A stretch of DNA of 64,000 nt from Struthidea cinerea (Eukaryota; Chordata; Aves; Passeriformes; Corcoracidae), in NCBI GenBank assembly GCA_013397865.1, contig VZTI01002586.1:71274-135273 (forward strand), read 5' to 3'. The position numbers and the translations under genes were made by a program. Position 1 is the stretch's first letter, and each line of letters starts with the position of its first letter. A model generated the notes under the pieces. It ran no database searches and had not been told where the DNA came from. It saw nothing but the letters and a program-made list of their open reading frames with translations. Shown here piece after piece: positions 22,483 through 34,899 of the stretch.

Positions 22483-23981
22483 CTGTAAGAAGACAGACAT
22501 CTAGATTAGGGAATTCTTTGAGAAACTGTGCCCTTTTTTTTCTCTCTTTCTTTTCTCCTTTATTTTATTATTCTAAAGTACTTTGACTTTCTGATGTTAC
22601 CCAAGAGAAAGCTAAGCAACTCACATTTCAGGGATATCAAGAGAACACTGAAAGTGAAAAGACAGATACTACAGAAAACTCCAACCCGGACTGCAAATGC
22701 TTTTTTTTCTCCCCATTATCTTCATATCAAAGACCCTGGATGCAATGATTTTATTTACTGCAATATTATGATTTATTTTTAAATAAACATTCTGGATAAA
22801 AAGACATTTATGCATCAGAAAGGAAACATTTTGTTACTATTTTATTTTGGGTTTTAACACTTATTTCACAATTCTAGAAACATTTCATTGTAAAAATGTT
22901 CAATTGCTTCTTTTTGTAGAACTATGAAGTCCACAAAACACTACTGTGAAAGATCGTATTGAAGGAAAATTTATCTGTGAATAAACAAAAAGAAGAAAAG
23001 AGTTCTAGACGATCATACAAATGCTCCCAGTTAAAAAAAATATTTTAAGTAAAATTTTATATTTGGGTATACTGTAAACCTTTGTTATATATACTGGCTA
23101 ATTTCCACTAAGTACAAAATTGTAACTGATGGCGTCTCTCATTAGACTGAAATACGTTTCAAACAAACCAAGTTTCACAGAGCTTCTGTCAGAGCCACAA
23201 TTACTTCAAATTTTCATTTGTTTCTGGGATGCTGGCTAATTAGAGACTCCATCACATGTAATACCACCAGGACTTCAGAGTTTGACCTGCATATTTTAAT
23301 TATCCTTCATAACTAAAAGACTGGTTTTGCCTATGTACCAGAGTGAAATTCAGCCTAGAAATTAAAACTTGATACAAAGTCCCAAGTCCATCCTTTCCTA
23401 CTGTTATGCAAGCTTTTAAAATCATATTATCTTGTTGACAAAGATAATTGAAAGCTATTATTTCATCAACAGAAAACAGTGCCTTGATTTTAGCTGGAAA
23501 AAATGTAACAGGAAATTAAAAGCTTGACAGATGTAAAGAGTATTTAAATCTTGTGGCCAGAACAGAGTGTAATTTAACCAAATCACACCATGTACACACT
23601 TCAGTAACAGGACATTAATAAATTTAAATAATTAGAGATATGCAAACTTACACCAAATAAACTTACATAATATTGTAACCTCTAGTGAAACAAAACAAAC
23701 ATGAGGAAAGCACTGCAGTGAGGGCCAGTGTTCAACAAACACCTTAAACCAGCAGGAGCGCTGCTTTTTCTCTCTCCTCCAACTGTTCATTTTCATTTTC
23801 AATGGCTGTGAGCATGTGTGGAGCCCCAGACAATGACAGTGATCCCAATTAAGACTAAGAGATTAATTTTCCTAGGGACCAGTTACCCAGGAGCTCAAAG
23901 ATTAAAAGGCAGCAGCATTCCGGTGAAAAATGTCAGTCCCATTTTGCAAGATGCAGTAAACAAATGCTTGTTTTTACTTAC

Positions 23982-24102
23982 ACTTCTGCATATCATAGAA
24001 GTCTCAAAATGTTTAGCACACAATCTGTAATGCTTGTTGAGTTGATCTGGAGTTTTATCTTCTAAATCTGCCCTTCGACAGTTCTCTACCCATCTCTGAC
24101 AT
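23982..24102 (-). CDS. THAP12: THAP12 coding exon 2 (core of THAP domain)
   Basis: 121 bp; acceptor CTTACATGCAG, donor GTAAGTA. After one base completing the previous codon it encodes CQRWVENCRRADLEDKTPDQ and then LNKHYRLCAKHFETSMICRS. It contains the invariant THAP tryptophan (W in RWVENC) and the second pair of zinc ligands (C and H in LCAKHF). The first zinc cysteines (C-x-C type pair near residue 5-10 in the human protein) must come from exon 1, which is not readable here. The spacing and phase match the human gene. Confidence 0.95.
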
Positions 24103-24202
24103 CTGCATGTAAGGAGAAGAATTGGATAATCTTAGGATAAAACAAAATCCCTTAAAATTTCAAACCATACTCAAAATTGGAGCGCAAGTGAGTCCAGACC
24201 TT

Positions 24203-24271
24203 GACGCAAGGCTCAGTAAAGTTCTTTACAACTTCTGGACGCAAGGCTCAGGAAAGTTCTTTACAACTTCC
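24203..24271. repeat. 35-bp tandem duplication
   Basis: GACGCAAGGCTCAGTAAAG at 24203 recurs 35 bp later at 24238 with one visible change (AGGAAAG); both copies run on to TTCTTTACAACTTC. Confidence 0.9.
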
Positions 24272-24393
24272 TTTGGAACATCCCATCGAATCTTTGTAAA
24301 AACTACTTTTTCTGCTTTTGCTCACCACTCAACATCACCCCAGCAAATTCAGGAATATTTTCCCTTAATTTATATATATATTCTTGCATTTGT

Positions 24394-24420
24394 CACACAC
24401 GCACACATGCACACACACAC
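24394..24420. repeat. CA-rich simple repeat
   Basis: Imperfect (CA)n tract interrupted by CG and TG, next to a short (TA)n tract. Confidence 0.85.
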
Positions 24421-26060
24421 AAAGCAGATTGTAGCACAGTTGCTCATGAAACCTAACGATTTAATTCTAAAGAATTTGCTCTTAAAAAGAAAGAGATGTG
24501 CTTGTAGTCTAAACTCATGAAGTTTTCAAAGCGGTTTTTAAGAGAGTTGTCTTCTTCACCTCCCTTCAAAATACAGCATTCTTATTTATTGTGGTCACCA
24601 GGGAGTTGAGAGTAGATTTATGAAAGTGAAATAATAACAATAGAAAAGCAACCATTCTACAGACAGTGCTTCCACGCCTGAAGAAAGTTCTCCTTAGATA
24701 CGTATTTTTACAACGTATTTAATTCTGCTTTGGATTAGTTCTCCAAGGTATAATACAAAGATAAAGAAATATTTCCCTTACTGATAGGACTCCATTTAGG
24801 TATGCAAGAGACTATTTCCTCTGGTGAGTAAATCACTTGCAGTAATTGATGTAAATGCAGCAGTTAGCTTAGACTTCCCCTAATGGGGTATATGCCATTC
24901 CTGTCTGAGCAATAAAGTTACTTGTTCTGTTGCTAAAAGTTAGGAGAAAGCAATTTTACTATTATTTTTGACTGCAAACATGAAATTATTGTTTCTAGCA
25001 GTAAGGAGGGAGAAAAACAACTAGTGATTACTCAACAATAAAGGAACAAAGGCTGTCTTGTCAGATGTTTTGGTGGGCAGCCCAAATGAGAAAATCACAG
25101 GTCTGAGTGAATTCACCTCTACTTTAGCTCAGTAAAGGGCAACTGTGCAGATGAAAGAGGAGAATCTTGGATTCTGATCTCTGCTGGCTGAACCATTTGT
25201 TAATCTCAATTTTTTGCTCATGTAAAATGTCAAAATAACAGTGGTGGCAAATGCCATAAGTCAGGAATCATTTGTAATATTGCGCTTGGAGATCCATACA
25301 GAGTATCCTCAGCAACGACTTAAAATAAGGAAAGAAAAATAAAGTTTTAAAAAAATCAGTTTTTTTAGCACAACAGATCTTGCACTCTTGTCTGGGCAGC
25401 GCAATCACCCCAAAAAGAGAGCAGGGGAGCTTTTTTCACTTAATCAAATTATATAAACACTCTTTTAAACTGGGAGACTGGCAGCATGTAAATTATATTG
25501 ACTCTGGCTCTCAGACTTTCTCAGTGGGTGTCGACTACTAAACAACTCATTAAATGTGACCACAAAGGCCGATCAGCCTCCTCAGTAGTGGGGAGGGTTT
25601 CAGTCCAGAGAAAGAGCCTGACCCCTGGTGTTACCTGCTTCTCTCAGTGATTCAGGGAAGCTGACAAACACTGAGCAAAGCCAGAGCTCCTTACATTACA
25701 TTAACTCCTCTGAATCACCTCCTGGCAACCACAGGGGGACAATGGTGGCAGCAATGGTGCATTTAGAACTGGCACACAGTTGTCAAGGACAGACAAACAT
25801 CAGCCTGAATTCCTTGTCCTCCAATGTTAATGCCAACCGGAGAAGCTAAGTAGGTACCAGTAATAGTCAAGGATCAGATCAGTGAGTGACAGCAACAGAT
25901 ACCACCAGCTCTTCAGAGGGGGCTTACTCAAAAATGAGTCTCACACTGATTTCATTAACCACCCAGTACTCCTTTCCCTTACCAAATTCTTTGACAGTTG
26001 CACAAAAACTGGCTGTGGCTGCTTGCTGCCTTTTGTGCTGAAGTAAACAAACTTCATCAC

Positions 26061-26569
26061 TGCCTGTGATGCCGAATTATTTTTGCCTTTTTTATCTATT
26101 CTCTGCATTCTTTACACATGTATTTGTAGCTTTGTAGCCTATTGTTGTATCTGTGGCTGGTTTTCCCAGTACTTTTCCCTACCTTTTCCCTAGGCAGAAA
26201 GACAAAACACATTCCAAGGCCCCCTATCCTATCTTGGTTCCTTCTGGGAACCAAGGCTGAAAAACAGCTCCTCGAGACACATTTTCATAAACAATGTTTA
26301 GTTCCCATCTGAGGGGGAGGGCAGGATTCAGAGAGGGTTGAACCAGGGGAAATGGCATCACCTCTTATATATCTAATTGGTGATTTTTGTCAATTATGCT
26401 AATTTGCTAAACTTTTAAAACTGTATTCACCCAATGGGGAGTGAGCATTTTGTGGACATTTTTCCATATCTGCCCCTAGACACCTCCAATGAAGACCAGC
26501 CTTTGTGTTACCTCCTATACTAATATTATCTCGGGGGTGTGTTGTTTTATTTCTAGGTTCACTAAGGCA
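26061..26569. mobile_element. solo LTR, about 509 bp, with TCAC target duplication
   Basis: The ends form a short inverted repeat, TGCC at 26061 and GGCA at 26566-26569, flanked by the 4-bp direct repeat TCAC (26057-26060 and 26570-26573). No coding sequence lies inside. Four-base duplications fit class I (gammaretrovirus-like) elements. I found no second copy in the window, and the reading direction is uncertain. Confidence 0.6.
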
Positions 26570-26628
26570 TCACCTAAACACATGATCCAAAAGCCCTTGG
26601 TGTGCAGAGCCCCAGTTTGAGGAACCTA

Positions 26629-26832
26629 ACCACACAATCCTAGAGTGGTTTGGGTTGGAAAGGACCTTACAGCCCGTCTTGTTCCAGCCCCTGCCATGGG
26701 CAGGGACATCTTCCACTAGACCCGGTTGCTCCAGGCCCCATCCAACCTGGCCTTGAATATTTCCAGGGATGGGACAGCCACAGCTTCTCTGGGCAACCTG
26801 TGCCGGTGCCTCACCACCCTCACAGCCCTCAC
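26629..26832 (-). mobile_element. CR1 LINE fragment (3' end), minus strand
   Basis: Antisense CR1 3' end (CACAATCCTAGAGTGGTTTG, GGTTGGAAAGGACCTTACAG, TTCCAGGGATGGGACAGCCA). Confidence 0.92.
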
Positions 26833-27439
26833 TTCCCAATACTAATTGGGAATACTAATATACCAATACTAATAATCTAAATTTCCCCTCTTTCATATCA
26901 TGGATCAGACATGGGCACCAAGGTTCTGAACCCACTGAAGAAGCAGATCAGCAACCAGAGTTCTCAAAATTTAGGAAGCTCTACTGGCAAAGCTGAAATA
27001 TTGACATTCTCTCAGGTAGCTACAGGACTAAAAGGAGGTGGCAGGTTATATGACTGAACTCAAACCTGCAAACTCCACCGGAGTCTGAATTCAGCCCTTC
27101 AGTCTCATTGTGAGTTTGGTTCCAAATAGAACACTCTCTGAGGAATGGAAAAACAAAGAAAAAGGAAGTCAGACCCCTGAGATCACCCACTATAGCTCTG
27201 CATGGTATTATCCAAGCAGCAACTAGAAAGATCTTAGAATAAAAGTATGTATTAACTTTTCTCAAATCTTTCAGTATTCAACTAATGCATATCATGTACT
27301 GTTACACAAGTCCTTCAGTTGCAATATATTTGGCACAAATTAAAAGCCATCTCAATGCAATATATTACACCACTGCTGTTGAGGAATACACCTAATGCAA
27401 GTACCTTCAGTGTTTGCAGGCACTGACCTTGTGCCTAAC

Positions 27440-28207
27440 AAAGTCCAAGAAGTCCTGTGGCACTGGCTGGCTGGGGGTGGCTGGTCCTGCCGTGGGTCAC
27501 CACAACCTCACACAGAGGTAGAGGCTTAGGGCAGAGTGGCTGGAAAGCTGCCTGGTAGAAAGGCCCTGGGGGCACTGGTCAACAGTGGTTGAACACAAGC
27601 CCAGGTGTGCCCAGGTGGTCAAGAAGGCCAAGGACACCTGGCCTGTACCCGCAGTGGTGTGGCCACGGGCCCAGGGCAGTGACTGTCCCTCTGTGCTGGG
27701 TACTGGTGAGGCACCTCCAGTTCTGGGGTCAGTTTTGGGCTCCTTGCAACCTCAATGTAGACGCTGGAGTGTGTACAGAGAAGGCAGTGGAGCTGGGGAA
27801 GGGTCTGGAGCACCAGGAGCAGCTGAGGGAGCTGCAGGGGCTCAGCCTGGAGAAAAGCAGGCTCGGGGGGAGCTTTTCACTCTCCACAACTCCCTGACAG
27901 GAGGGTGGAGCCAGGTGGGGGTCAGGCTTTGCTCCCAGAGAACAAGGGACAGGACAAGAGGAAACAGCCTCAAGTTGTGCCACAGGAGGTTTAGGTTGGC
28001 TAAATTTCCTCACTGAAAGGTAATCAGGTACTGGAACAGGCTGTCCATAAAAGTGGTGGAATCACCATACCTGGTAGTCCTCAAAAGGCATGTGGATGTG
28101 GCACTTGAAGACAGGGTTGAGTGGTGAACATGGTGGTGCTGGCTTAATAGTAGGACTTGATGAGCTTAGAGGGCTTTTCTAACCTTAAGACTCTGTGATT
28201 CTATTCT
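27440..28207 (+). mobile_element. CR1 LINE fragment (3' end), plus strand
   Basis: The longest sense CR1 copy here. Its frame includes the RTRDRTRGNSLKLCHRRFRL stretch of the CR1 reverse-transcriptase tail, preceded by the GGCTCAGCCTGGAGAAAAGC region. The 3' end reads CTAACCTTAAGACTCTGTGATTC. Frameshifts break the reading frame, so it is dead. The subfamily differs from the GGTTGGAAGGGACC copies and resembles the copy at 58690. Confidence 0.9.
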
Positions 28208-29280
28208 ATTACTTTATTTTGTGAATACTGGGGGATAATTTAAAGGCTTAGCTAAACCTGCTTCAGAGAGCAAGACTGATAGCAAAGTTGTTTATATTTA
28301 AAAAATCCCCAAAATCCAAAATGCAACAACCTAAACTCTTACAGTAATGATTCATGCCACTACATGCACATGGTAAAGATTATGTGGGAAATTATTAAAA
28401 ATCATTATAGACAGCATTTTAACATATTTTAACCTAAGAGTTCATTTACAATTTTTTTTGTGGGGTTGTAAGAGTATTTTCTTCTTTTGCAAGTAAATAG
28501 GCAATTGATTCACAGATAAAACATATTTCTGGAGAGCACAGAAAACACCAGCTGAAGTAATTGTTCATTCTGATGTGCTGCTATTAGGTGCACACGGATT
28601 CCCTTCAAAAAAGGGGGATTCGGGGGGACCTGCTTGTGGAGGAATGCTCATCTTCAAAATGTGTGCTATTTGTGTCCTTTTTTATGGAAAAGTTATCCTT
28701 TTTGTGAATTCAGATTTAGTTGTAGCTATTTGGATGGATTGTCAGGGTGTCAGTTTGAAGTACCACGCCAAGAGCCAGTGCTCCAGCAGATGCACATCAG
28801 GTGAAACACTTTTTTGTACAAATGTGAGATTTTCTGTGGACTAGTACTTGCTTACAATGATGGTCATTTTGTGTATGGTTTTAAAGCATATTTATTAATG
28901 CATATTTTAGACATGTACATTTGTATAGGTACGAGGATTTTTATATAGGTAAGAGGTAAATTACTTTCTCTAGAATAAAGAGAACTGTTGTTGTCTCAAG
29001 AAGACTTGGTAAGTGTTATTCATAAATGGCAAGCATCACCTGTGTGACCCAGTTTAGCAGCACAGTCACAGCAGCGGGAAATCTTTTTACTTTTCAAAAC
29101 AATGTTATTTATATTAACTTAGAGGACACAGTTTCATTTTCATCCAGAACAAAGATATGCAAAGGGTCCTGTCTGAGCAGGGAACTGGGGTTTTGTTGCC
29201 TAAGACTTTATATTGCCTCTTCAGCAAAAAGAAAAGGAAAAAACTTCAGTTAATTAAAAAAAAAAAAAAAAGTAGATATA

Positions 29281-31860
29281 AGAAAATGCTTTAAAGTTCT
29301 GTTGTGGTCTTCAGGAGGTAGAGAGTTAGGTCCATTAAACATGCAGAGAATATTGACACCTACTACAATGCAATAAGGTATAAAACTATCATGTGAATTG
29401 ATACTTGTGCAATATGTAGATGATTTGTTACTTGCCAGCAAGGCATATGAAGATCAAAAGATACTATTTGTCTATGCACTGCTTTAGAAGGAAAAGGCCA
29501 CTATGCATCTCTTTGTAAGCTTCAGCTATATTGTCAGGAAGTAAAACATATAGGATTTATATTAACAAAAGGACAAAGATTAGTAGACCCAGAAAAGGTC
29601 CAGGCTATCGTAGCCAGGCTGTGGTTACTCAACCAGTAACAAAAAAAAAAAACAGTTGTGAGGATTTCTTAGAGATAGAAAGATATGGCAGACTCTGAAT
29701 ATACCGGGATAAAGCAGTTCAGTAAATCATTGGCAGAGGGTACTGGTAAGGAAACTTCCCTGTCAGACCACCCAGGAGCCACTCCGGCTGTCACACTCGC
29801 ACCACCTGAGCTGGGACCGAGGCCCCTTGGCAGCTCCATGCTCCACGCTCCTACAGTCAGACCGGGTTTCCTCAGCGGCTCGACCCTAGGTTTCCCATAG
29901 CGCAGTTTCAGTCACATCAATCCTTAAAATAATTTAATCACAGTGCAGTAACAAAATGGCAGCTCGAGATGGTGCCGCCAAGAAGGGACCCCAAACAAGT
30001 CTAAGTCCGCTCGCCAGTCTAAGTGCGGGAAAGTTTGGGTGTCATCAGCTCCTTCAGTGTCGCAGAGCGTCCAATTGCTTGGCTGTGCCACAGGTCCCTG
30101 TGCCCTTTTCTTGTGCAAAGGGTTGCCAGTAGCTTCTTGCCTCCAGCTCTTGCCTCCAGAGCTCCATCTGCAGCTGGCACTGCAGCTGCCCCTGAGCTGC
30201 CAGCACTGAATGGATGGATTCCTTCACACTACCAACACAGAGGATGTGGAGCCTGTGCAGTGGGGTCCAGAACCAGAAAAAGCTTTCCAAGCTATTAAAA
30301 GGAGCTTTAGCTTTTGCTCTGGCATTGGGATTGCCAGATTAGTCCAAGGCCTTTTGAACTATTTTTGCATGAGAAGACAGACTTATGGAGCTTGTGAAGG
30401 CCTTACTCAAAACCTATATCCACATTGCTGCCCTGAGTCTTATTACTCAACTGGATGCTGTAGCAGCAGGGAATAATTCCTATGTCAAAAGCAATAGTAG
30501 CAACAGCAATTACCATGAAAAGGAGCAGACTTAGGTCTGAGTCACCCAACAACCATGCGTACATGAAGTGGACATGATTCTTAAACATGCTTCACAAGCA
30601 TCATCCCCACAAAGAGCATATAGTTGTGAATTAATTATTTTAAACACACATATTATTTTGAGATTTTTTTTTTTTTAATCCAGCAACTTTATTTCCTGTT
30701 CCCTTCAATAGTGAGCTGCATGATGATGTGCTCAGGTAGTGTTTCACTCCAGCCACCTACAGGGAGATATGCATGATCAATCTCTAGAGAACTTGGATTT
30801 AATCCCATTCTCCAATGGATCTTCATACATGAATGGAAAATGACACACAGCCCACACAGGGATGAGAAACTTTGAGGCACCTGAAGCAGAACCTCTACAA
30901 CCCTTGGTGAATGCCCAAGAGGCTGAATTTACCTGCATTAGGAAGAGCAGCCTGGTGGGGATTTAATTAATGAGTGACCATACTAATTCTAAATAAGCTT
31001 TTGGAGAGTGTCATACAACGTCTGTGCTATGGAAAGAACCAGAGTTCTTTACCTTGGCAGAAAAGAATGTATCTAATGGAACTGAAATACAAGTGGTGCT
31101 GGAAGCTAGCAAGCTTACAAGAGAAATTGCTCTAGTACACTGTCCAGCTCATACCAAAGGCTCCTGTGAAACAAAAAAATAATAAAACTGCTCATACTTG
31201 TAGTCAGGTAGATTTAAAATGGCCTGGAGTTTAGGAGTAGTACTATGGGATAGCGAGATACTGGACATAACTCTCACCAACCTCTAGAGTGCTCATCAAC
31301 AGGAATAGTGTTTGGCAGAGAATTATACCTCTGACCAGCCTCTTAGAAAATAAATGGTTGGAGACGACTGCACACAAAGTAATAAATGATAAATAAAATA
31401 AAATATAGCTACATGACATACAACCTAGAGAGGAAGGATTAATTAAGGTATTTTCAGGAAAATCCAAATTAGAACTTAAACAGGAGGGACCACACACTGT
31501 CATATACTATTTGTTGTAAGTTTTAGGTAAGGAAACTGGATACACCATTCTCACATCAAACAAGTAGTGGATGGTCAAACAGTTGATTGTGATTTTATAT
31601 TGGTAATCATTTAAGTATTTGTGCACAGGAATCTATAATGTTGTACTCTACTCTGGTAATCCTGTTAGCTTTGTTGTATTTGTTACTTGGAATAATGCTG
31701 TACATAAGGGCAGCAGTTACAGAATGGGTGCACAGACTGTAAGGATATAAAAGCCCAGCGATTTCTTGGTTCAGGGTCAATCCCCAGAGGCATCAGTTTG
31801 AGCTGTTATTACATTATGATTAAAGTGCTGAAAGGAACTAGACATCTGACACTCTGCTAC
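29281..31860 (+). mobile_element. degraded endogenous retrovirus, class I-like, pol and env remnants
   Basis: An ancient retroviral copy broken by stop codons and frameshifts in all frames. A reverse-transcriptase active-site YVDD is encoded at 29413-29424 with hydrophobic residues after it. Weaker remnants of the RT connection region lie near 29650-29720 and 30240-30330, of the RNase H end near 31100-31170, and of an integrase C-terminal segment (WIHHSHIK, 31540-31565). A short hydrophobic stretch near 31640-31700 may be the end of the envelope membrane segment. The order RT, RNase H, integrase, env and the motif style suggest a gammaretrovirus-like element. The stretch 29745-30215 does not resemble pol and may be a later insertion. 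No gene here can be functional. Confidence 0.75.
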
Positions 31861-33091
31861 AAAAAACCCAAGGTCAAGGCTGAAAGGAAAACTTGTCTGC
31901 CACCATGACTGTGGGCATGCCCAAGGAGTCAAACAGCACTCTCTGCTTCACTGGAGCCACCTGCCCTGGAGAGGCTTCGGTCACAAAAATGTGACTCCCA
32001 CAGTGGCTCCTGAATGATCAGGCAGGAAAGTTTCCTTAATACCACTTAGGCATTGCTCATTAGCTTTTAAGAAAGTTTTCTTCAGTCACAAACTTTACAT
32101 TTTCAGAGATCTGCTGACATCTCATGGAAGTTGAAATGGCATTTTACTGAGGTGCAGCTATTACCTCAGTACTGGTCAACTGCAACAGAACAGCATCTCT
32201 TTGCTTAAGAAGTATTTTGCTCTAAACACTTATACCTCAATTGTAACTCAAGCCACCACGATGAACAGAGCCACAATCACAGATGAGAGTTAAGCAAACG
32301 TATCTTACTGTGGGGCTCACTGCCTAGACTGCATAACACCATAAAATACACAACCTTATGGAGGTAACAGAGGCTACTTACACTAGTTTGATTTGAAAAG
32401 ACAATAACCCACCCATTAAATGCTGGTGGTTCCTTTCCAAAGGCTGATGTCCGAACCCTTTATCGTCTCAAGTAGCCACAAGGAAAGAAGGTAGTCTTAA
32501 ATAACAGGTTAGCTCTCACTGACTTCCTAATACCTGAAAGATCAGACTTGGAATGTCTAACTGGAACTGCTTAGCACTGAACTGGGAAAACATTAAAGGC
32601 AATTACCCAGCTATTACGGAAACATTGAATACAGTAAGGTAGTATTAACAATTTACTCGGGACTATACATTTACCATCAAAGATTTTTTAAAATTAAAAT
32701 TTATTTTAAGATGTATTCTAACAACTTTATTTTCAACTTTCCCACTGTAAGCTGCCAAGTGCAAATAACATTTTGGCACAAAGTACTTTGCTCGCCATCC
32801 CAGTCTGACCTATAAAAGTGAGAGCAAGCAGTACAAGGAACACATTGTCATTTCCATCTGCAGAGTGCTGTAGATCAACCCACAGAATAAACCAACACCC
32901 TCAAGTCTGTAAAAAGGATGCATGGATTTATCAGTCTCTAAATGCTGCTGGTAAAATAGAATATATCATCAACTTTGGAGAGAAAGTTGTAAGATATTAA
33001 GGGGGGGAACCTCTAGAGAACTTAGAACATTATCTTTGTCACTGACTGTTTATAAGAGCACAAAGATGTTCACAGTTTCTGCTTCCTTTGG

Positions 33092-33637
33092 ACAGAGGAC
33101 TCTGCCGCTCTACTATGCTCTTGTGAGACCCCATCTGAAATACTGTGTACAGTATGCCCCAATATAAAGAAAGACATGGAAATGTTGGACCAAGTCCAGA
33201 GGAGACCACAAAGAGGACTGGAGCATCTTCCCTATGGAGACAGGACAAGAAAGTTGCGGCTGTTCAGCCTGGAGAAGAGAAGGTTGTGCGGAGACCTCAC
33301 AGCACCTTCTAGTGTCTGAAGGGGCCTTACAGGGAATTCAGAGAGACTCTGCATCAGGAATTGTAGTGACAGGACAAGGGGGAATGGCTTCAAACTGTAA
33401 GAGGGGAAATTTAGGTTAGACATATGGAGGAAATTTTTTACAATGAGGGTTTGGAGGCCCTGGCACAGGTTGCCCAGAGAAGATGAAGCTGCCCCTTCCT
33501 GGACATGTTCCAAGGCCAGGCTGAATGGGGCTGGGAGCAAGGCAGTCTAATGGAAGGTGTACCTGCCCGTGGCTTGGAACGAGATGTTTCTTCCAACATT
33601 TAAGGTTCCTTCCAACCTAAACCATCCTAGAGTTTAT
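33092..33637 (+). mobile_element. CR1 LINE fragment (3' end), plus strand
   Basis: Sense CR1 with TCTACTATGCTCTTGTGAGA, CCAGAGGAGACCACAAAGAG, GGACAAGGGGGAATGGCTTC and a 3' end in CCTTCCAACCTAAACCATCC. 5'-truncated; reading frame broken. Confidence 0.92.
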
Positions 33638-34899
33638 AAAATATGGTTTCAAAAAAGTAAATCTTTAATATGTAATCATTTAATCGCACACATTTAACTA
33701 CATCTCCGCGCTGTTACCATGGAAAACACTCATTCAAAATATCTTTCCATAGAAAAAATACGAACTGAAGAGGGTATTTTCTTCATACAATAAACTGTCA
33801 CCTATTGACCAATTCTGCACAGCTTGATGTGACTCACATTTTACAGCATGGACCTCTTACAAATTGAGACTGAAGCTGAGACAGCACCGAATTTCTTCAA
33901 TTCCACACCAGCTGCAGACATTCCTTTGTGTGAGATCCTGAGGGTCTCACAGGACAGAAGGTGGAAAGAGACAACAGTAGGAGCAAATCACACAAATGAA
34001 AGAATAAGAGTAGGTAACCAACCACTTTGATTTCAGTTCTTATTAAAAGCAAAAGCATATGGAATATGGATTGTACTACAATACCTTGCATGTACTAGGC
34101 ATCAAGAAGAGGTCTGGATAGCCAAGCTTTACGGCAAGGCATTGCATTCATCCAAGACAACTTCATAACATATCCGAAATCACAGCTTTAGGGAGCAGCT
34201 ACTACCTATAGAAGCTTTTCGTATCTTCACTTGAAATCGCTTGGAGGGTCTGTTTCCTTAGAAAATACCGCATATATGTAATTCCCATGGGGTTTTGATT
34301 TTTCCAAAAATCAGATCAAGCAGCTTTAAGGAAGGAAGCAAACAAATATCATGTATAAATCATAAAAAAAATCAGCCTTAACTACCTACTCTTAGAGAAG
34401 AGATAACTGGTATTGCTCTATGCCTATGCACCTTTCAAAATTGTGAGCATCATGTTAAATCAAGTGATTTTAAGAGCGTTATCTCGATTTAAGGGTGACC
34501 TTTTACACGGGGGTTTCTATGTCTAAGTACATGATTTATTTTTCATAGTATTTTCCACTGTCTCTCACTCACACACTTTTTGCTCTACCAGTACACCAGC
34601 CCTGCTTTTCACCCATTTCACCCCTTTCCCCCATCACTTCTGCTGTTGCTCATAATGCTTTGCCACCATCCCAGCAATCCTGTGACAGCTCCTGCCTGTC
34701 GTAGCAGTGTCCCATTTGCCACGCACACACCTCATCGTCCAGCACCACACCGCCAAATACAGAGCAGGACTGACAGATCTTCACTGCCTGAGCCAGTGCT
34801 GAGCCTGCGCGGGCTCCCCACAGTGCAGAGCTCCCCTACCTCAGCCCATGGCTCTGGCACCCCTCCAGCTGCCCCACGCCTCTCACAGCCATACATCCC

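Noticed and set aside
27585..28016. 143-codon frame that could pass for a gene
   Set aside because: It is the decayed end of the CR1 reverse-transcriptase frame; the same peptide pieces occur in the other CR1 copies.
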